A stretch of DNA of 37,212 nucleotides, taken from a virus. Below, in pieces: positions 26,601-34,803 of the stretch. The DNA is taken from IMG/VR virus record IMGVR_UViG_3300024255_000070, positions 1 to 37,212 of that record; one strand, given 5' to 3'. A model generated the notes under the pieces. It saw nothing but the letters and a program-made list of their open reading frames with translations. It was not told where the DNA came from and searched no databases. The first letter of the stretch is position 1, and every line of letters starts with the position of its first letter. A program made the position numbers and the translations under genes.

Positions 26601-29600
26601 GACAATAACGATCAGTTCTACTCATATGATAGTGTTGCATGCCGTAGAGATACTACTGACTACATCATGCCAGCAGTTAAGAATGACATGCTTCTTGACA
26701 CAAACTATAATGCAGTAACCGCCGGTAATGCATACTACATGGCATCTGCATCTAAGGTTATAGGTGAGCAACGAAATGAAACAATTGGTGCTTACCGATT
26801 CCTGAAAGATCGTACTAACGAAATTCTTGATGCGAACTCTTACATTAGTTCAGCTCGAGTCGATGGTGCTTTCGATGAAATTATTACACAACTACGAGCT
26901 AACGGTGCTACATTTACTCCTACTGGTGTAGATTACGATCACATTACCGGTGTTATGATAATGACCATCGGTACTCATAATTTAGAACCAGGTGATAAGA
27001 TACTATTCAAGCCAGAAAGTATTCTTCTTGCTTGTGAAGGTGATGGAAGCATTGGTCAAATCGCACATCCACGAGCATTGGGTGGAGCAGGTCGTCCAGA
27101 TCCATGCTACAACACACCATGTGAAATTACAGATGTTGGTGCAACCACTATTACAATTAATGCTGGTGTAGCAACAGTCGATAAAGCCCACACCTTCGTA
27201 TCAGCTTTACCAAATGCTATCTCGGTACTTGGTGCTGAAATTACATTCTCTGATGACGCTGGTATTTTGGAAGCTCGACGAGATTCTCGTAAGCTACTTC
27301 AAGCTAACCGAGAGTTTATGCAAGATTCGGTATTGAATTATATCGATACTAACTACTTCCATTACGATAACATCGCTTGCCGTAGGGATGTAACAGATTA
27401 CATCTTACCTGCTGTACAACGTGACATGGTTACCGGTAGTAACTATAACGCAATTCAAGCTGGTATCGCTTATCGTCAGAAAACTGGTGAGTCAACCATA
27501 CTTAATGAACTGCCACAGACTGTTGCAGCAATTGAAGATCTCCAGTTTAATACACGACAAGAAATTACCGACAATGTTGGCGTTGAGTATGGTGCTCAGT
27601 TTACTCCATCCAATGCTACTTACGATCCTAATACTGGAATCTTTGTTGCAACGGTAGGAACTCACAGTTTAGAACCTGGCGATTATGTCTGGTTTGCAGA
27701 TAACGGTATTACAATGAGTTGTGACATGGGAAGTGGTGCTACTAACCATACTTCACCAGCAGCTCACCACCCATTCTATCGTAAGCCATGTTTGGTTACC
27801 GAGGTTGATGCAACTACAATTACTATGAATGTAGGTACTGGTGGAACAGGCTTGTTCCCACATACATTTGTATCATCTGTTGCTAATGCTATCTCTGAAG
27901 TTACTTCGGTCGGACGTAATGCTGAATCTACTCAAGCAGATCTCTCGTTCCGTCAACTTGTTGACATTGTTAATAATACCGGAAAGACATATACACCAAC
28001 TGGCGTAACTTATGATCCTGTAACAGGAATGATGATTAGCACAATTGGTGATCATGATCTTCAGCCCGGCCAAGAAATTGTACTTGCAGATTCTTGCATT
28101 ACGTTTACATGCCCAGATGCAGGTGGTAACCCTGTTTCAATTACCCATCCACGGCCAACTGATCCAGTTTATCGTAAGCCGATCAAGATTACTGCGACAT
28201 CTTCTACTACATTTACTTGCTACATTGGTCCTGCAGGAACAGATAAAGTACACACATTTGTAAGTGCTACCGCTGACTGTGTTAAAGAGTTTGGTTACTC
28301 AGGTACTTACACTCCACAAAATGCTACTTACGATCCTAACACTGGTGTCTTCGTTGCTTCAATTGGAAAGCACAACGTCCAGGTTGGTGATTATGTAGAA
28401 ATCAAACCAGAGAGTGTAGTATTTAGTTGTGACAACGGTAATGGTCCAGAAGATCATGCAAGTCCAGAGCAACACCACCCATTCTATAAGAAACCAGTAT
28501 TAGTTACCGCGGTAACTACGACGTCAATTACTATGAATGTCGGTGCTGGTGGAGGTTATACCGGTGTTCATACATTTGTAAGTGCTGATGTTGGTGCTAT
28601 CATTGCTGATCCACTCGTTTGGACTGATCCATCATCTTACTTGAACTACTACACACCAACAACTGCTACATACGATCCTGCAACTGGAGTCAGTGTTGTT
28701 ACTATTCCTGACCATGATTTGGCAATTGGTGATCGTATTGAGTTTACACCATATAGCTTTACATACACCTGTTCTCTGGATAGTAATGCTACTGAGCATC
28801 AATATCCACGAGTTGGAGATGGTAATTACAAGACCGCAATGGAGATTACAAACGTTGCAGGAAACAATATTACTGTCAATGTAGGTACAGGATCTGGAGG
28901 GACTCACACCTTCGTGAGTGTGGCTAATGACGCGGTCATAAAGGTAACAACCAATACAGCCGGGCAGTTGGCTAGAGAGCAACTCCAAGCAAATCGAAAC
29001 ATGATTCAGACTGAGATCATGGAATACCTTGATACTCAATACTTCGTATTTGATGGTGATAAGTGTTCTCGAGATACTGGATTTATTGTTGATGCAGCAA
29101 GACGTTCGGTTGCTACTGGTTCTAACTATCCTGCAATTTACATGGGATTGGGATATCGAATTGGAACCGTAGGTGCAGACAAGGTCGTTAATGACCAGCT
29201 CACAGAAACTGTTGGTGCAATCAACTACCTCAAGTCAGAGGTTAGTGAAGAACTTACAGGTACTGCTTTAACTCGAAGCAACGATGCTTTCGACGAAATC
29301 ATTGACATCTTATCAAACGGTTCAGGTAATGCTGATACGATTGTTTGGGGTACTAATGCAGTTGATGTAGCTCATGCTAATGCTCGAGTTGCACTACAGA
29401 CAAACAAGACGTTTATCCAAGCTGAAACAGTAGCACATATCGCTGACACTTATCCAAATCTTACTTATGATACTGCTAAGTGTCTTCGTGATACTGGATA
29501 CATGATTGATGCAATCTCTTGGGATATTCAACACGGATCAAATGCTGGTGCGGTTAACTTTGCAAGACTTTACTTTGAAAACGCAATGGCTGTATTACCC

Positions 29601-32600
29601 GAAGATCAAGTTGTTCCAACCGTTCGAACTTGGGAATACATTGCTGAAGTTTGCTACTCGGTTATTCGAGCAATTGCAATTACACCTACAACAGGAAACG
29701 TTCAAACACAGGATGTTTCAGGTGGAGATTTAGGAATCATCCTAGGTAATAAAGGTCGTGATCTTGTTACGGTTGTCACTAAGACAATTGAAGCTGACAC
29801 ACTTGATTGGTTACCTTCTTATGTTGAACCTACCATTGAAGCTGGATTCGAGACTGCCGTTGCTAGAATGGATGGTAAGACTGAAAACCTTCAAACTGAT
29901 GTTATTGAACACATCATCAACGTATTCAACGGTCTTCCATATAACAAGGCTAAGTGTTTCAGAGATATTGGTCATATCATCGATTCGGTATCTAAGGATA
30001 TTGAGTATGGTGGCAATGCTTCTACTATTGAGTCTGCTGCATTCTACTTCTCACGTGATGATGAAACATCCGGTGATTACGAGCAACTACGAAGCGTTAA
30101 CGTTCTTCCTCTTGAAGTAAAAGGACAAATGAGAGATACTGCTGAAGAGTATCCAACTGCTAACGTTTCTGGTCTACGTACACTTATTAATGTTTTACCA
30201 GAAATACAACGAGTTCCAACTCGATTGGCATTCGAGAGATTAGCAGATGTTGCTGAAAAGGTCGTAACAGAAACTGCAATCACTCCTTCATCTGCTAATG
30301 TACCAGCTCAGGATACAAGTGGTACAGCCGCTCCTGCTGCTACCGGTACTGCGGTACATGACTTGATCCAAGCAGTTGCTGCCCTTGTAGATGATAAGAC
30401 TGCTGATTACATTCCTAAAGCTACTAACCCAACAGTTGATCCTAATAGGACTGTGGCACGTAAGCAAATCCAAATGAACAAGGACTTTATTGCTGAAGAC
30501 GTTGTTGAATATCTGAGAGAGCGTTACTACACCTTCGATGGTGAAAAGTGCTACAGAGATATGGCAATTCTGATTAATGCAGTTAAGCGAGATGTTCTAA
30601 CTGATTCAAACTTTAATGCGGTATTCAATGGATTAGCTTATCGAATTGGTACGAAATTAGCTGATAACGTAATCACTGAACAATTAACAGAAACTGTTTC
30701 TGCAATTGAATATACTCGAGATGCTGCGGTAGCCGCTGTAACCGATCCTACTGCTAAGACAAAGACTCTGAATTCATTCAATGAGCTTATCGACATTATG
30801 ACCAACGGTGAAACAGCCGCTGATAATATTGTATTCGGTCCATCAAGCTCTCGTGGTCTAAATGGTATTAATGCTCGGGAACAGTTAAAGAATAACAAAG
30901 CATTCATGCAGGCTGAAATCACTGCTTACCTTGCTGACAACTATCCTTCATATGTTTATGATGTTGCTAAGTGTGAGAGGGACGTTGGTTACTTAACAGA
31001 TTGTGTAATCTTTGACACTTACCACAGCGGTAACTCAGCAGTTCGAGGAAATGCTAAACTTTACTTCGAGAATGCTGTAAGTGTATTACCGGTTGATCAA
31101 CAAGCTAAGACCGCTGAAACATTCATCCACATTGCAGAGGTTGCTAAGTACATCGTACAAGATCAAGATGTCGATGGACTGGGACTTAAGTCTAGCTCAA
31201 ACAGTGCTACACAGAATAGAGACTCAGGTAGTGCTGGTCTAGCGGTTGGTAATGAAGTTGAGAGACTATTCTCTGTAGTTGCTAATGCAATATCAAATAA
31301 CTCACTTGAAAGTATGCCTGCTTTGGAAGAACCAAACAGTGCATCTAATGCTTATGTCGATGAATTCAAGACTGCATTCACTGAGTTGGAAGCTGTAATC
31401 CCAAGCGTACAAGATGGTCTTTATGCTCACCTTGCTGAGTACTTCGAGATTCTTCCTTATAGCGAAGACAAATGTCGAAGAGATACCAAGTACATCTTGG
31501 ATGGAATCTCACATGATATTCAGTATGGTGGTAATGCAGCAACCTTAGGTAATGCTAAACTCTACTTTGATAACGCAGTTAATACTCTGCCACTCGAACA
31601 GAGAGAAGCTTCTAAGTTTGCCTTTACTCACATGTCTGAGTTGGTCGAGAAGATTGTACAACGTCAAGAAATTCCATTACGACCACTTGATCGATTCGGT
31701 GTAAGTACAGTTGCTTATGATCCAGTATCTGGTGAAATGGTAACAACTACTTTGGCACCACACACATTAAGTCTTGGTGATTACATTGTTATCGAAAAGG
31801 AAGGTATTACATTTGAGTGTAATAACCCAGCCGTTGAGATCTCGCATCCACGAGTAACAGATCCTGTTTATCGTAAGCCACTTCGAGTATCTGCTGTTAC
31901 TGCAACTACATTTACAGTTAATGTTGAACCTGCCGGTGGATACACTCAGGCTCACTCATTTGTAAGTGCTAAAGCAAATGCTATCATTAAGGTTTCAAAT
32001 CCATATCGACAAGAACTCGGTAATGTTGCTGGTAACCCAATGATCGCTACTCGAGCAAAAGCATTAGGTATGATTATTACCAATGTTGTTGAGACTGGAT
32101 CTTATGCTACATTCCCAACTCGAGTCGATCCATTACAAACATGGCAATCACCAACAGTTATTGCTGGTAAGGAAGCGGTTGAAGATGCTGTACCTGCTCT
32201 AGCAGATAATGTACTTACATACTTGACCGCAGTTCAAAATGGATTAGGCTTCCCAGGAGCGAAATGTCGAAGAGACATCGGTTACTTAATTGATGCTGTA
32301 TCACACGACGTTCAATATGGCGGAAACTTTGCTTCTAGACAATCTGCAGGAATCTACTTCGAAAATGGAGTAAGTGTACTTCCAGCAGATACCCGTAAGC
32401 AAACTGCAGACATTTACGATTACCTCGGTCTTGTAATGTCACAAGTCGTTCAAGAAAATGATGTATCGCAGTTTACAACTTACACTCCAACTAATGCAAC
32501 TTACGATCCAGCATCTGGAGTATTTACCGCAACGATCGGAAGCAACAACTTTAAGGTTGGAGATCTTGTATGGTTTGCTCCTGAAAGTATTGTATTCTCT

Positions 32601-34325
32601 TGCAACATGGGCTCTGGTAACCAGAATCATAGGTCACCAGAATCACATCACCCATACTATAACAGAGGATGCCCAATTACTGCTGTAGAGGGTACTACGA
32701 TTACGATGAATGTAGGAACGGGCGGAACAGGCCAAGTTGCTCATACATTCGTAACGGCTGATGCTGATTCACTTGCTAACGGTCCTTATCAACAGTTCCT
32801 CGGAACACCGGGAACAGCTACCGAAGCAGCGGCTGCACAGTCTCTCATCGGTATTGTTGAAGATGTTATTCGAGCAAATTCAACTGATGCACTACCAGGG
32901 CTTGAAGGACCTGATCTTTCTTGGGTCAACTCTGAGTTAATTGGAGCTGCAGAGCAAATCGAAGATAATGTCGATCATCTAGCAAATGACTTGGTACACT
33001 TTATCAACACTGAGTTTAATGCTCTTGATTATAACCGAGCCAAGTGTTTCCGAGATGTTGGTTACTTACTCGATGCATTCAGCTATGACTTGAACTATGG
33101 TGGTAACATCGCTTCTCGTTGGAATGCAGACTTCTACTTCTGGAATAACGAGTATCGAGTACCAGAAAATCAACGTGAAGCAACTGCTAAGTCTTATAGA
33201 CAGCTTGGTGTAATTTGTAAAGATATCGTTCTCGGTAAGTATGCAGGACAGGTTGCTAAAGGCGAGCTTGGTACTCAGGTTGAAGCTGATAAAGTTGAAA
33301 AGCTTGCAAATGTATTCTATCTGACTCAGATAAATAAAGATACGAAGTATTTACCTGCTAAGCAAGAACCTGATTACGCTTATGCTGGAGACAAGTTTAC
33401 TGGTGCTCAGTTTATCATCGGTGAGAATAAGATTAATCTCGCTGCTGATACCGTAAGATATGTAAGTGCTGAATACGGATTTATCAACTTACCTCTTACT
33501 AGACGCGATGCATCTAACTTGCTTCAAGCAATAGCAAATGACTTCAAGTATGAGGATGGCACAGAAGTTAATTCACCATCTTACACTGGTAGTATTGCGG
33601 TTGGTGCTCAGAATGCAATAAGAACCTTTACATCATCGTTCTTCGATTACAAAGGTCAACATGCATTCCCAGTATTCAACTCAACTACTCGGGGCTTGAA
33701 GTATCAAGGTTCTTTACAAGGTCCTGTTGGTAGCGGTATTCTAGCATCGGTCACTGGTCAAAAACCAAACCACGCATATATCGTTGCTACTAACATGGCG
33801 GTTAGTCACTACGAGGGTGATATATATTATTGGGATCCTACAATCAACGATTGGAGATACGATGGTCCTAATAACACTGAACTTCTAGATTCCTTCGTAG
33901 GTGCATGGGAACGAATGAGAGATTACATGATTAGTAACCTTTCACCTGACGCGGCTCACTCAGCAATGATTGCCGGATTGTTTAATGATTGTTTGATTGA
34001 TAACGTGGTAAGACCAGAAACATTGATCTTCGGATCGTTGGTTGAATCCATTGCTCACCAGTTCAACGGTGCATCGGCAGGTGTTAACAGAAACGCATTG
34101 CCACTGAACTTTAGAAACTTAGGTCAGCCAATCTCTGCTATCGCTTCGGTATTGAATGAAGATGGTGGACGTATCAGATGGTCAGGTGCGGATGAATTGA
34201 ACAACCAGTACTTCGCAAGAGGATTACGTATTAATGGTCGAACAGGACGAATTGAAGGACGACCATTTACATCATCTGTAAGAAAACTTGCAAGAAGAGC
34301 TTCTAATAGTAGAGCGTCACTTTAA
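23628..34325 (+). CDS. Giant modular virion/tail-fibre protein (3565 residues)
   Basis: One uninterrupted frame of 10.7 kb. Residues 1-60 form an attachment-like N-terminus. Residues 101-316 are about twelve short repeats of the NNVVITNSEF type, probably a beta-helix. From 457 (VHVDAASGNDDNPGT) to about 850 is a pectate-lyase-like right-handed helix. Residues 868-3140 mix eleven helical modules marked by Cys-x-Arg-Asp with seven beta modules marked by YDPxTG and HTFVS. The C-terminal 150 residues (HYEGDIYYWDPTINDWRYD, then GADELNNQYFARGLRI) are typical of large marine phage structural proteins and end very basic. No catalytic site for polysaccharide cleavage is evident. It is preceded by a perfect late promoter. 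It probably forms a long fibre or host-contact structure; the size is exceptional. Confidence 0.85.
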   Translation: MAKISELPPITGDNTRSEDLFVIVNLVQGDDGTSNITRKELVQAIQYEVFDRITITGGDISGAFIHDLRIDRVIIDNSDIEDTNFERGTIDDTVITNSDANNLIITSSEFNIGEINDSTANNVIITQSEFNDGEINDSTGNNVVLTNSELNDSTANNVVITNSEFNDGSIEDSTANNIVITNSEFTDGEIFDSTGNNVVLTNSELNDSTANNVVITDSQFNDGTGNNVVLTRSTIDTSVFTNGEIEDSVASNVVITDSEFNNGTGNNVVLTNSTIDDSTITDSTADNLEIANSTFTDGAIEDSTANNVTITQSDLDNVEIINSDFSDGTGNNNVFTNTTIDQGTIQNSEITNSSFTGTMDNVVAQNMTITSSSADGFSQTRSTFDSGDVTKSTFDNGIVKDSTLVDFDMDLNDKFEPPLDQDSYFAIKNEKTGQTEQISYSQLFDEVSKSTAQALKVHVDAASGNDDNPGTMLQPVQSMERAFELCLEKAGGSFDRNALNNSVHISAGPGTYYTKGNLMLPDDCSVTSTSGQYATVIEALPGYENNNAILVGSGCYVQGFSYMNWKIDNFDFPEGGFAVAYRPGAKLLRSPYLRDSTQLSNFVRSDVEPPLNPYNTKGTLADLGREFTLEVGMTGQNANPALSLWQEGDEVTFSSGAVGYLSWDDSMDAAQGIDRDVDQNRKIRVRNLKNNRGFAVGDTVQCESGGTGTVASIGIDDFPNRLVGRGGGCVLADRRVLDPDSLYTYVLCFGFTPRTQNGIGYVARDGAGVNGIGSLSIFVRIAFYALNGGQMTLNNSGTQFGDISMRAKGTTRFFAPKSTSAANIFGNTAFADTIEANEPLIIDDMVDFITANTASGGLGYKGYDADKCERDSKIILDGLGYDIALDSNYWGRLAGISYRSPISYVVPGEQLEETLGANEYMQARVQDLFEGDPAIVARANTSMQELYNVLQYGEENINPITWVPTSVEQTAARELLQDNRTFIQTELTNWIDNNDQFYSYDSVACRRDTTDYIMPAVKNDMLLDTNYNAVTAGNAYYMASASKVIGEQRNETIGAYRFLKDRTNEILDANSYISSARVDGAFDEIITQLRANGATFTPTGVDYDHITGVMIMTIGTHNLEPGDKILFKPESILLACEGDGSIGQIAHPRALGGAGRPDPCYNTPCEITDVGATTITINAGVATVDKAHTFVSALPNAISVLGAEITFSDDAGILEARRDSRKLLQANREFMQDSVLNYIDTNYFHYDNIACRRDVTDYILPAVQRDMVTGSNYNAIQAGIAYRQKTGESTILNELPQTVAAIEDLQFNTRQEITDNVGVEYGAQFTPSNATYDPNTGIFVATVGTHSLEPGDYVWFADNGITMSCDMGSGATNHTSPAAHHPFYRKPCLVTEVDATTITMNVGTGGTGLFPHTFVSSVANAISEVTSVGRNAESTQADLSFRQLVDIVNNTGKTYTPTGVTYDPVTGMMISTIGDHDLQPGQEIVLADSCITFTCPDAGGNPVSITHPRPTDPVYRKPIKITATSSTTFTCYIGPAGTDKVHTFVSATADCVKEFGYSGTYTPQNATYDPNTGVFVASIGKHNVQVGDYVEIKPESVVFSCDNGNGPEDHASPEQHHPFYKKPVLVTAVTTTSITMNVGAGGGYTGVHTFVSADVGAIIADPLVWTDPSSYLNYYTPTTATYDPATGVSVVTIPDHDLAIGDRIEFTPYSFTYTCSLDSNATEHQYPRVGDGNYKTAMEITNVAGNNITVNVGTGSGGTHTFVSVANDAVIKVTTNTAGQLAREQLQANRNMIQTEIMEYLDTQYFVFDGDKCSRDTGFIVDAARRSVATGSNYPAIYMGLGYRIGTVGADKVVNDQLTETVGAINYLKSEVSEELTGTALTRSNDAFDEIIDILSNGSGNADTIVWGTNAVDVAHANARVALQTNKTFIQAETVAHIADTYPNLTYDTAKCLRDTGYMIDAISWDIQHGSNAGAVNFARLYFENAMAVLPEDQVVPTVRTWEYIAEVCYSVIRAIAITPTTGNVQTQDVSGGDLGIILGNKGRDLVTVVTKTIEADTLDWLPSYVEPTIEAGFETAVARMDGKTENLQTDVIEHIINVFNGLPYNKAKCFRDIGHIIDSVSKDIEYGGNASTIESAAFYFSRDDETSGDYEQLRSVNVLPLEVKGQMRDTAEEYPTANVSGLRTLINVLPEIQRVPTRLAFERLADVAEKVVTETAITPSSANVPAQDTSGTAAPAATGTAVHDLIQAVAALVDDKTADYIPKATNPTVDPNRTVARKQIQMNKDFIAEDVVEYLRERYYTFDGEKCYRDMAILINAVKRDVLTDSNFNAVFNGLAYRIGTKLADNVITEQLTETVSAIEYTRDAAVAAVTDPTAKTKTLNSFNELIDIMTNGETAADNIVFGPSSSRGLNGINAREQLKNNKAFMQAEITAYLADNYPSYVYDVAKCERDVGYLTDCVIFDTYHSGNSAVRGNAKLYFENAVSVLPVDQQAKTAETFIHIAEVAKYIVQDQDVDGLGLKSSSNSATQNRDSGSAGLAVGNEVERLFSVVANAISNNSLESMPALEEPNSASNAYVDEFKTAFTELEAVIPSVQDGLYAHLAEYFEILPYSEDKCRRDTKYILDGISHDIQYGGNAATLGNAKLYFDNAVNTLPLEQREASKFAFTHMSELVEKIVQRQEIPLRPLDRFGVSTVAYDPVSGEMVTTTLAPHTLSLGDYIVIEKEGITFECNNPAVEISHPRVTDPVYRKPLRVSAVTATTFTVNVEPAGGYTQAHSFVSAKANAIIKVSNPYRQELGNVAGNPMIATRAKALGMIITNVVETGSYATFPTRVDPLQTWQSPTVIAGKEAVEDAVPALADNVLTYLTAVQNGLGFPGAKCRRDIGYLIDAVSHDVQYGGNFASRQSAGIYFENGVSVLPADTRKQTADIYDYLGLVMSQVVQENDVSQFTTYTPTNATYDPASGVFTATIGSNNFKVGDLVWFAPESIVFSCNMGSGNQNHRSPESHHPYYNRGCPITAVEGTTITMNVGTGGTGQVAHTFVTADADSLANGPYQQFLGTPGTATEAAAAQSLIGIVEDVIRANSTDALPGLEGPDLSWVNSELIGAAEQIEDNVDHLANDLVHFINTEFNALDYNRAKCFRDVGYLLDAFSYDLNYGGNIASRWNADFYFWNNEYRVPENQREATAKSYRQLGVICKDIVLGKYAGQVAKGELGTQVEADKVEKLANVFYLTQINKDTKYLPAKQEPDYAYAGDKFTGAQFIIGENKINLAADTVRYVSAEYGFINLPLTRRDASNLLQAIANDFKYEDGTEVNSPSYTGSIAVGAQNAIRTFTSSFFDYKGQHAFPVFNSTTRGLKYQGSLQGPVGSGILASVTGQKPNHAYIVATNMAVSHYEGDIYYWDPTINDWRYDGPNNTELLDSFVGAWERMRDYMISNLSPDAAHSAMIAGLFNDCLIDNVVRPETLIFGSLVESIAHQFNGASAGVNRNALPLNFRNLGQPISAIASVLNEDGGRIRWSGADELNNQYFARGLRINGRTGRIEGRPFTSSVRKLARRASNSRASL
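23928..24575 (+). repeat. About twelve copies of a 10-residue-core repeat (NNVVITNSEF type)
   Basis: Residues 101-316 of the giant protein hold degenerate units with cores such as NNLIITSSEF, NNVVLTNSEL, NNVVITDSQF and NNVTITQSDL, separated by short linkers (NDGEINDST and similar). Repeat lengths vary, some with and some without a DGEI insert. Alternating hydrophobic residues and Asn/Ser/Thr suggest coils of a right-handed beta-helix related in style to pentapeptide repeats. The DNA is also repetitive, a likely site for recombination-driven length change. Confidence 0.8.
26229..33180 (+). repeat. Eleven helical Cys-x-Arg-Asp modules (type A) in the giant protein
   Basis: Modules are anchored by a conserved Cys followed by [ERSLFY]RD and then a helix such as YIxDAxxxDxxxGSN or GGN. 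The Cys codons start at 26229, 26640, 27378, 29064, 29481, 29955, 30549, 30972, 31473, 32265 and 33045 (residues 868, 1005, 1251, 1813, 1952, 2110, 2308, 2449, 2616, 2880, 3140). Two subfamilies are visible. One continues AYRxGT and QLTETVxAI; the other continues AKLYFENAVSVLP. All eleven keep the Cys, Arg and Asp. The last coordinate is approximate. Confidence 0.8.
26913..32774 (+). repeat. Seven beta-sandwich-like YDPxTG...HTFVS modules (type B) in the giant protein
   Basis: Copies of about 97 residues start at 26913, 27600, 27990, 28308, 28650, 31698 and 32481. They end near 27229, 27893, 28283, 28601, 28937, 31988 and 32774. Copies 2 to 5 are almost in tandem, while 1, 6 and 7 are separated by type A modules. 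Each has YDPxTG, a GD[YKR] turn, one Cys, a His before a Pro-rich YRKP-type segment, TITMNVG or a variant, and H[TS]FV[ST]. The Cys and the two His are present in all seven. Confidence 0.8.
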
Positions 34326-34340
34326 ATAGGATAGAAAAAA

Positions 34341-34760
34341 ATGGCAACAATTACTACCAGTCAGGCGCCAGACGCGAAACCGGTATACAGTAGTTTAATA
34401 CTTGAAACTACAGCGAAGGAATTAATGAATGTACCTAACTATGAGGTACCTGAATTAGTCTTTGGTGGTAGTACTACTGTTGAGCCGGGTGTTGGCGAAG
34501 TTATTTCTCCATTGCTCCTGTGTAACACAACTGCAAACACGGTTACTGTTGATGTTGAAATATATAGAAACGTAGAAAACCAGTTTTTCCACATTGTTAA
34601 AAATTTACCTGTTCCGGCTTATGACACAGTTCCTTTGCCATTGAACGGTCAATTTCTAAAAACTGGAGACATACTACAAGCATCAGCTTCCGTAAGCTTT
34701 GCGATTCACAGTACCCTATCGTTCACACTTGGACAATCAGAAGAAGATGACGTTGTTTAA
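34341..34760 (+). CDS. Small beta-rich structural protein, function unknown
   Basis: The product has 139 residues, with alternating hydrophobic strands (NTVTVDVEIYRNVENQFFHI, then LNGQFLKTGDILQASASVSF) consistent with a jelly-roll or immunoglobulin-like fold. There is no Cys-based motif, signal peptide or membrane segment, and it ends acidic (EEDDVV). It is preceded by AGGATAG and separated by 15 bases from the giant gene. A small protein of this style commonly accompanies fibre genes in marine T4-like phages and could be a fibre connector or tip. I cannot name a family. Confidence 0.7.
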   Translation: MATITTSQAPDAKPVYSSLILETTAKELMNVPNYEVPELVFGGSTTVEPGVGEVISPLLLCNTTANTVTVDVEIYRNVENQFFHIVKNLPVPAYDTVPLPLNGQFLKTGDILQASASVSFAIHSTLSFTLGQSEEDDVV

Positions 34761-34774
34761 AACAACATATATAG

Positions 34775-34780
34775 TATAAT
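34775..34780 (+). promoter_or_regulatory. Possible sigma70-like -10 element (TATAAT)
   Basis: TATAAT lies 24 bases before the collagen-like gene start. A poor -35 match (TTGTTT at 34753-34758) sits 16 bases upstream and overlaps the end of the preceding gene. The site does not match NATAAATA well. A GGAG ribosome site lies before ATG 34804. Confidence 0.3.
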
Positions 34781-34803
34781 AAAGGATCACGGAGAAATAC
34801 TAA

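Noticed and set aside
28632-29039. 135-codon antisense open frame within the giant gene
   Set aside because: It is a shadow of the repeated type B modules, Cys/Ser rich without any recognisable domain.
34752-34766. 15-base near-perfect palindrome GTTGTTT-A-AAACAAC at the end of the 139-residue gene
   Set aside because: The arms leave a one-base loop and it is A+T rich, so it cannot form a useful hairpin and is not followed by a T-run; too weak to call a terminator or operator.
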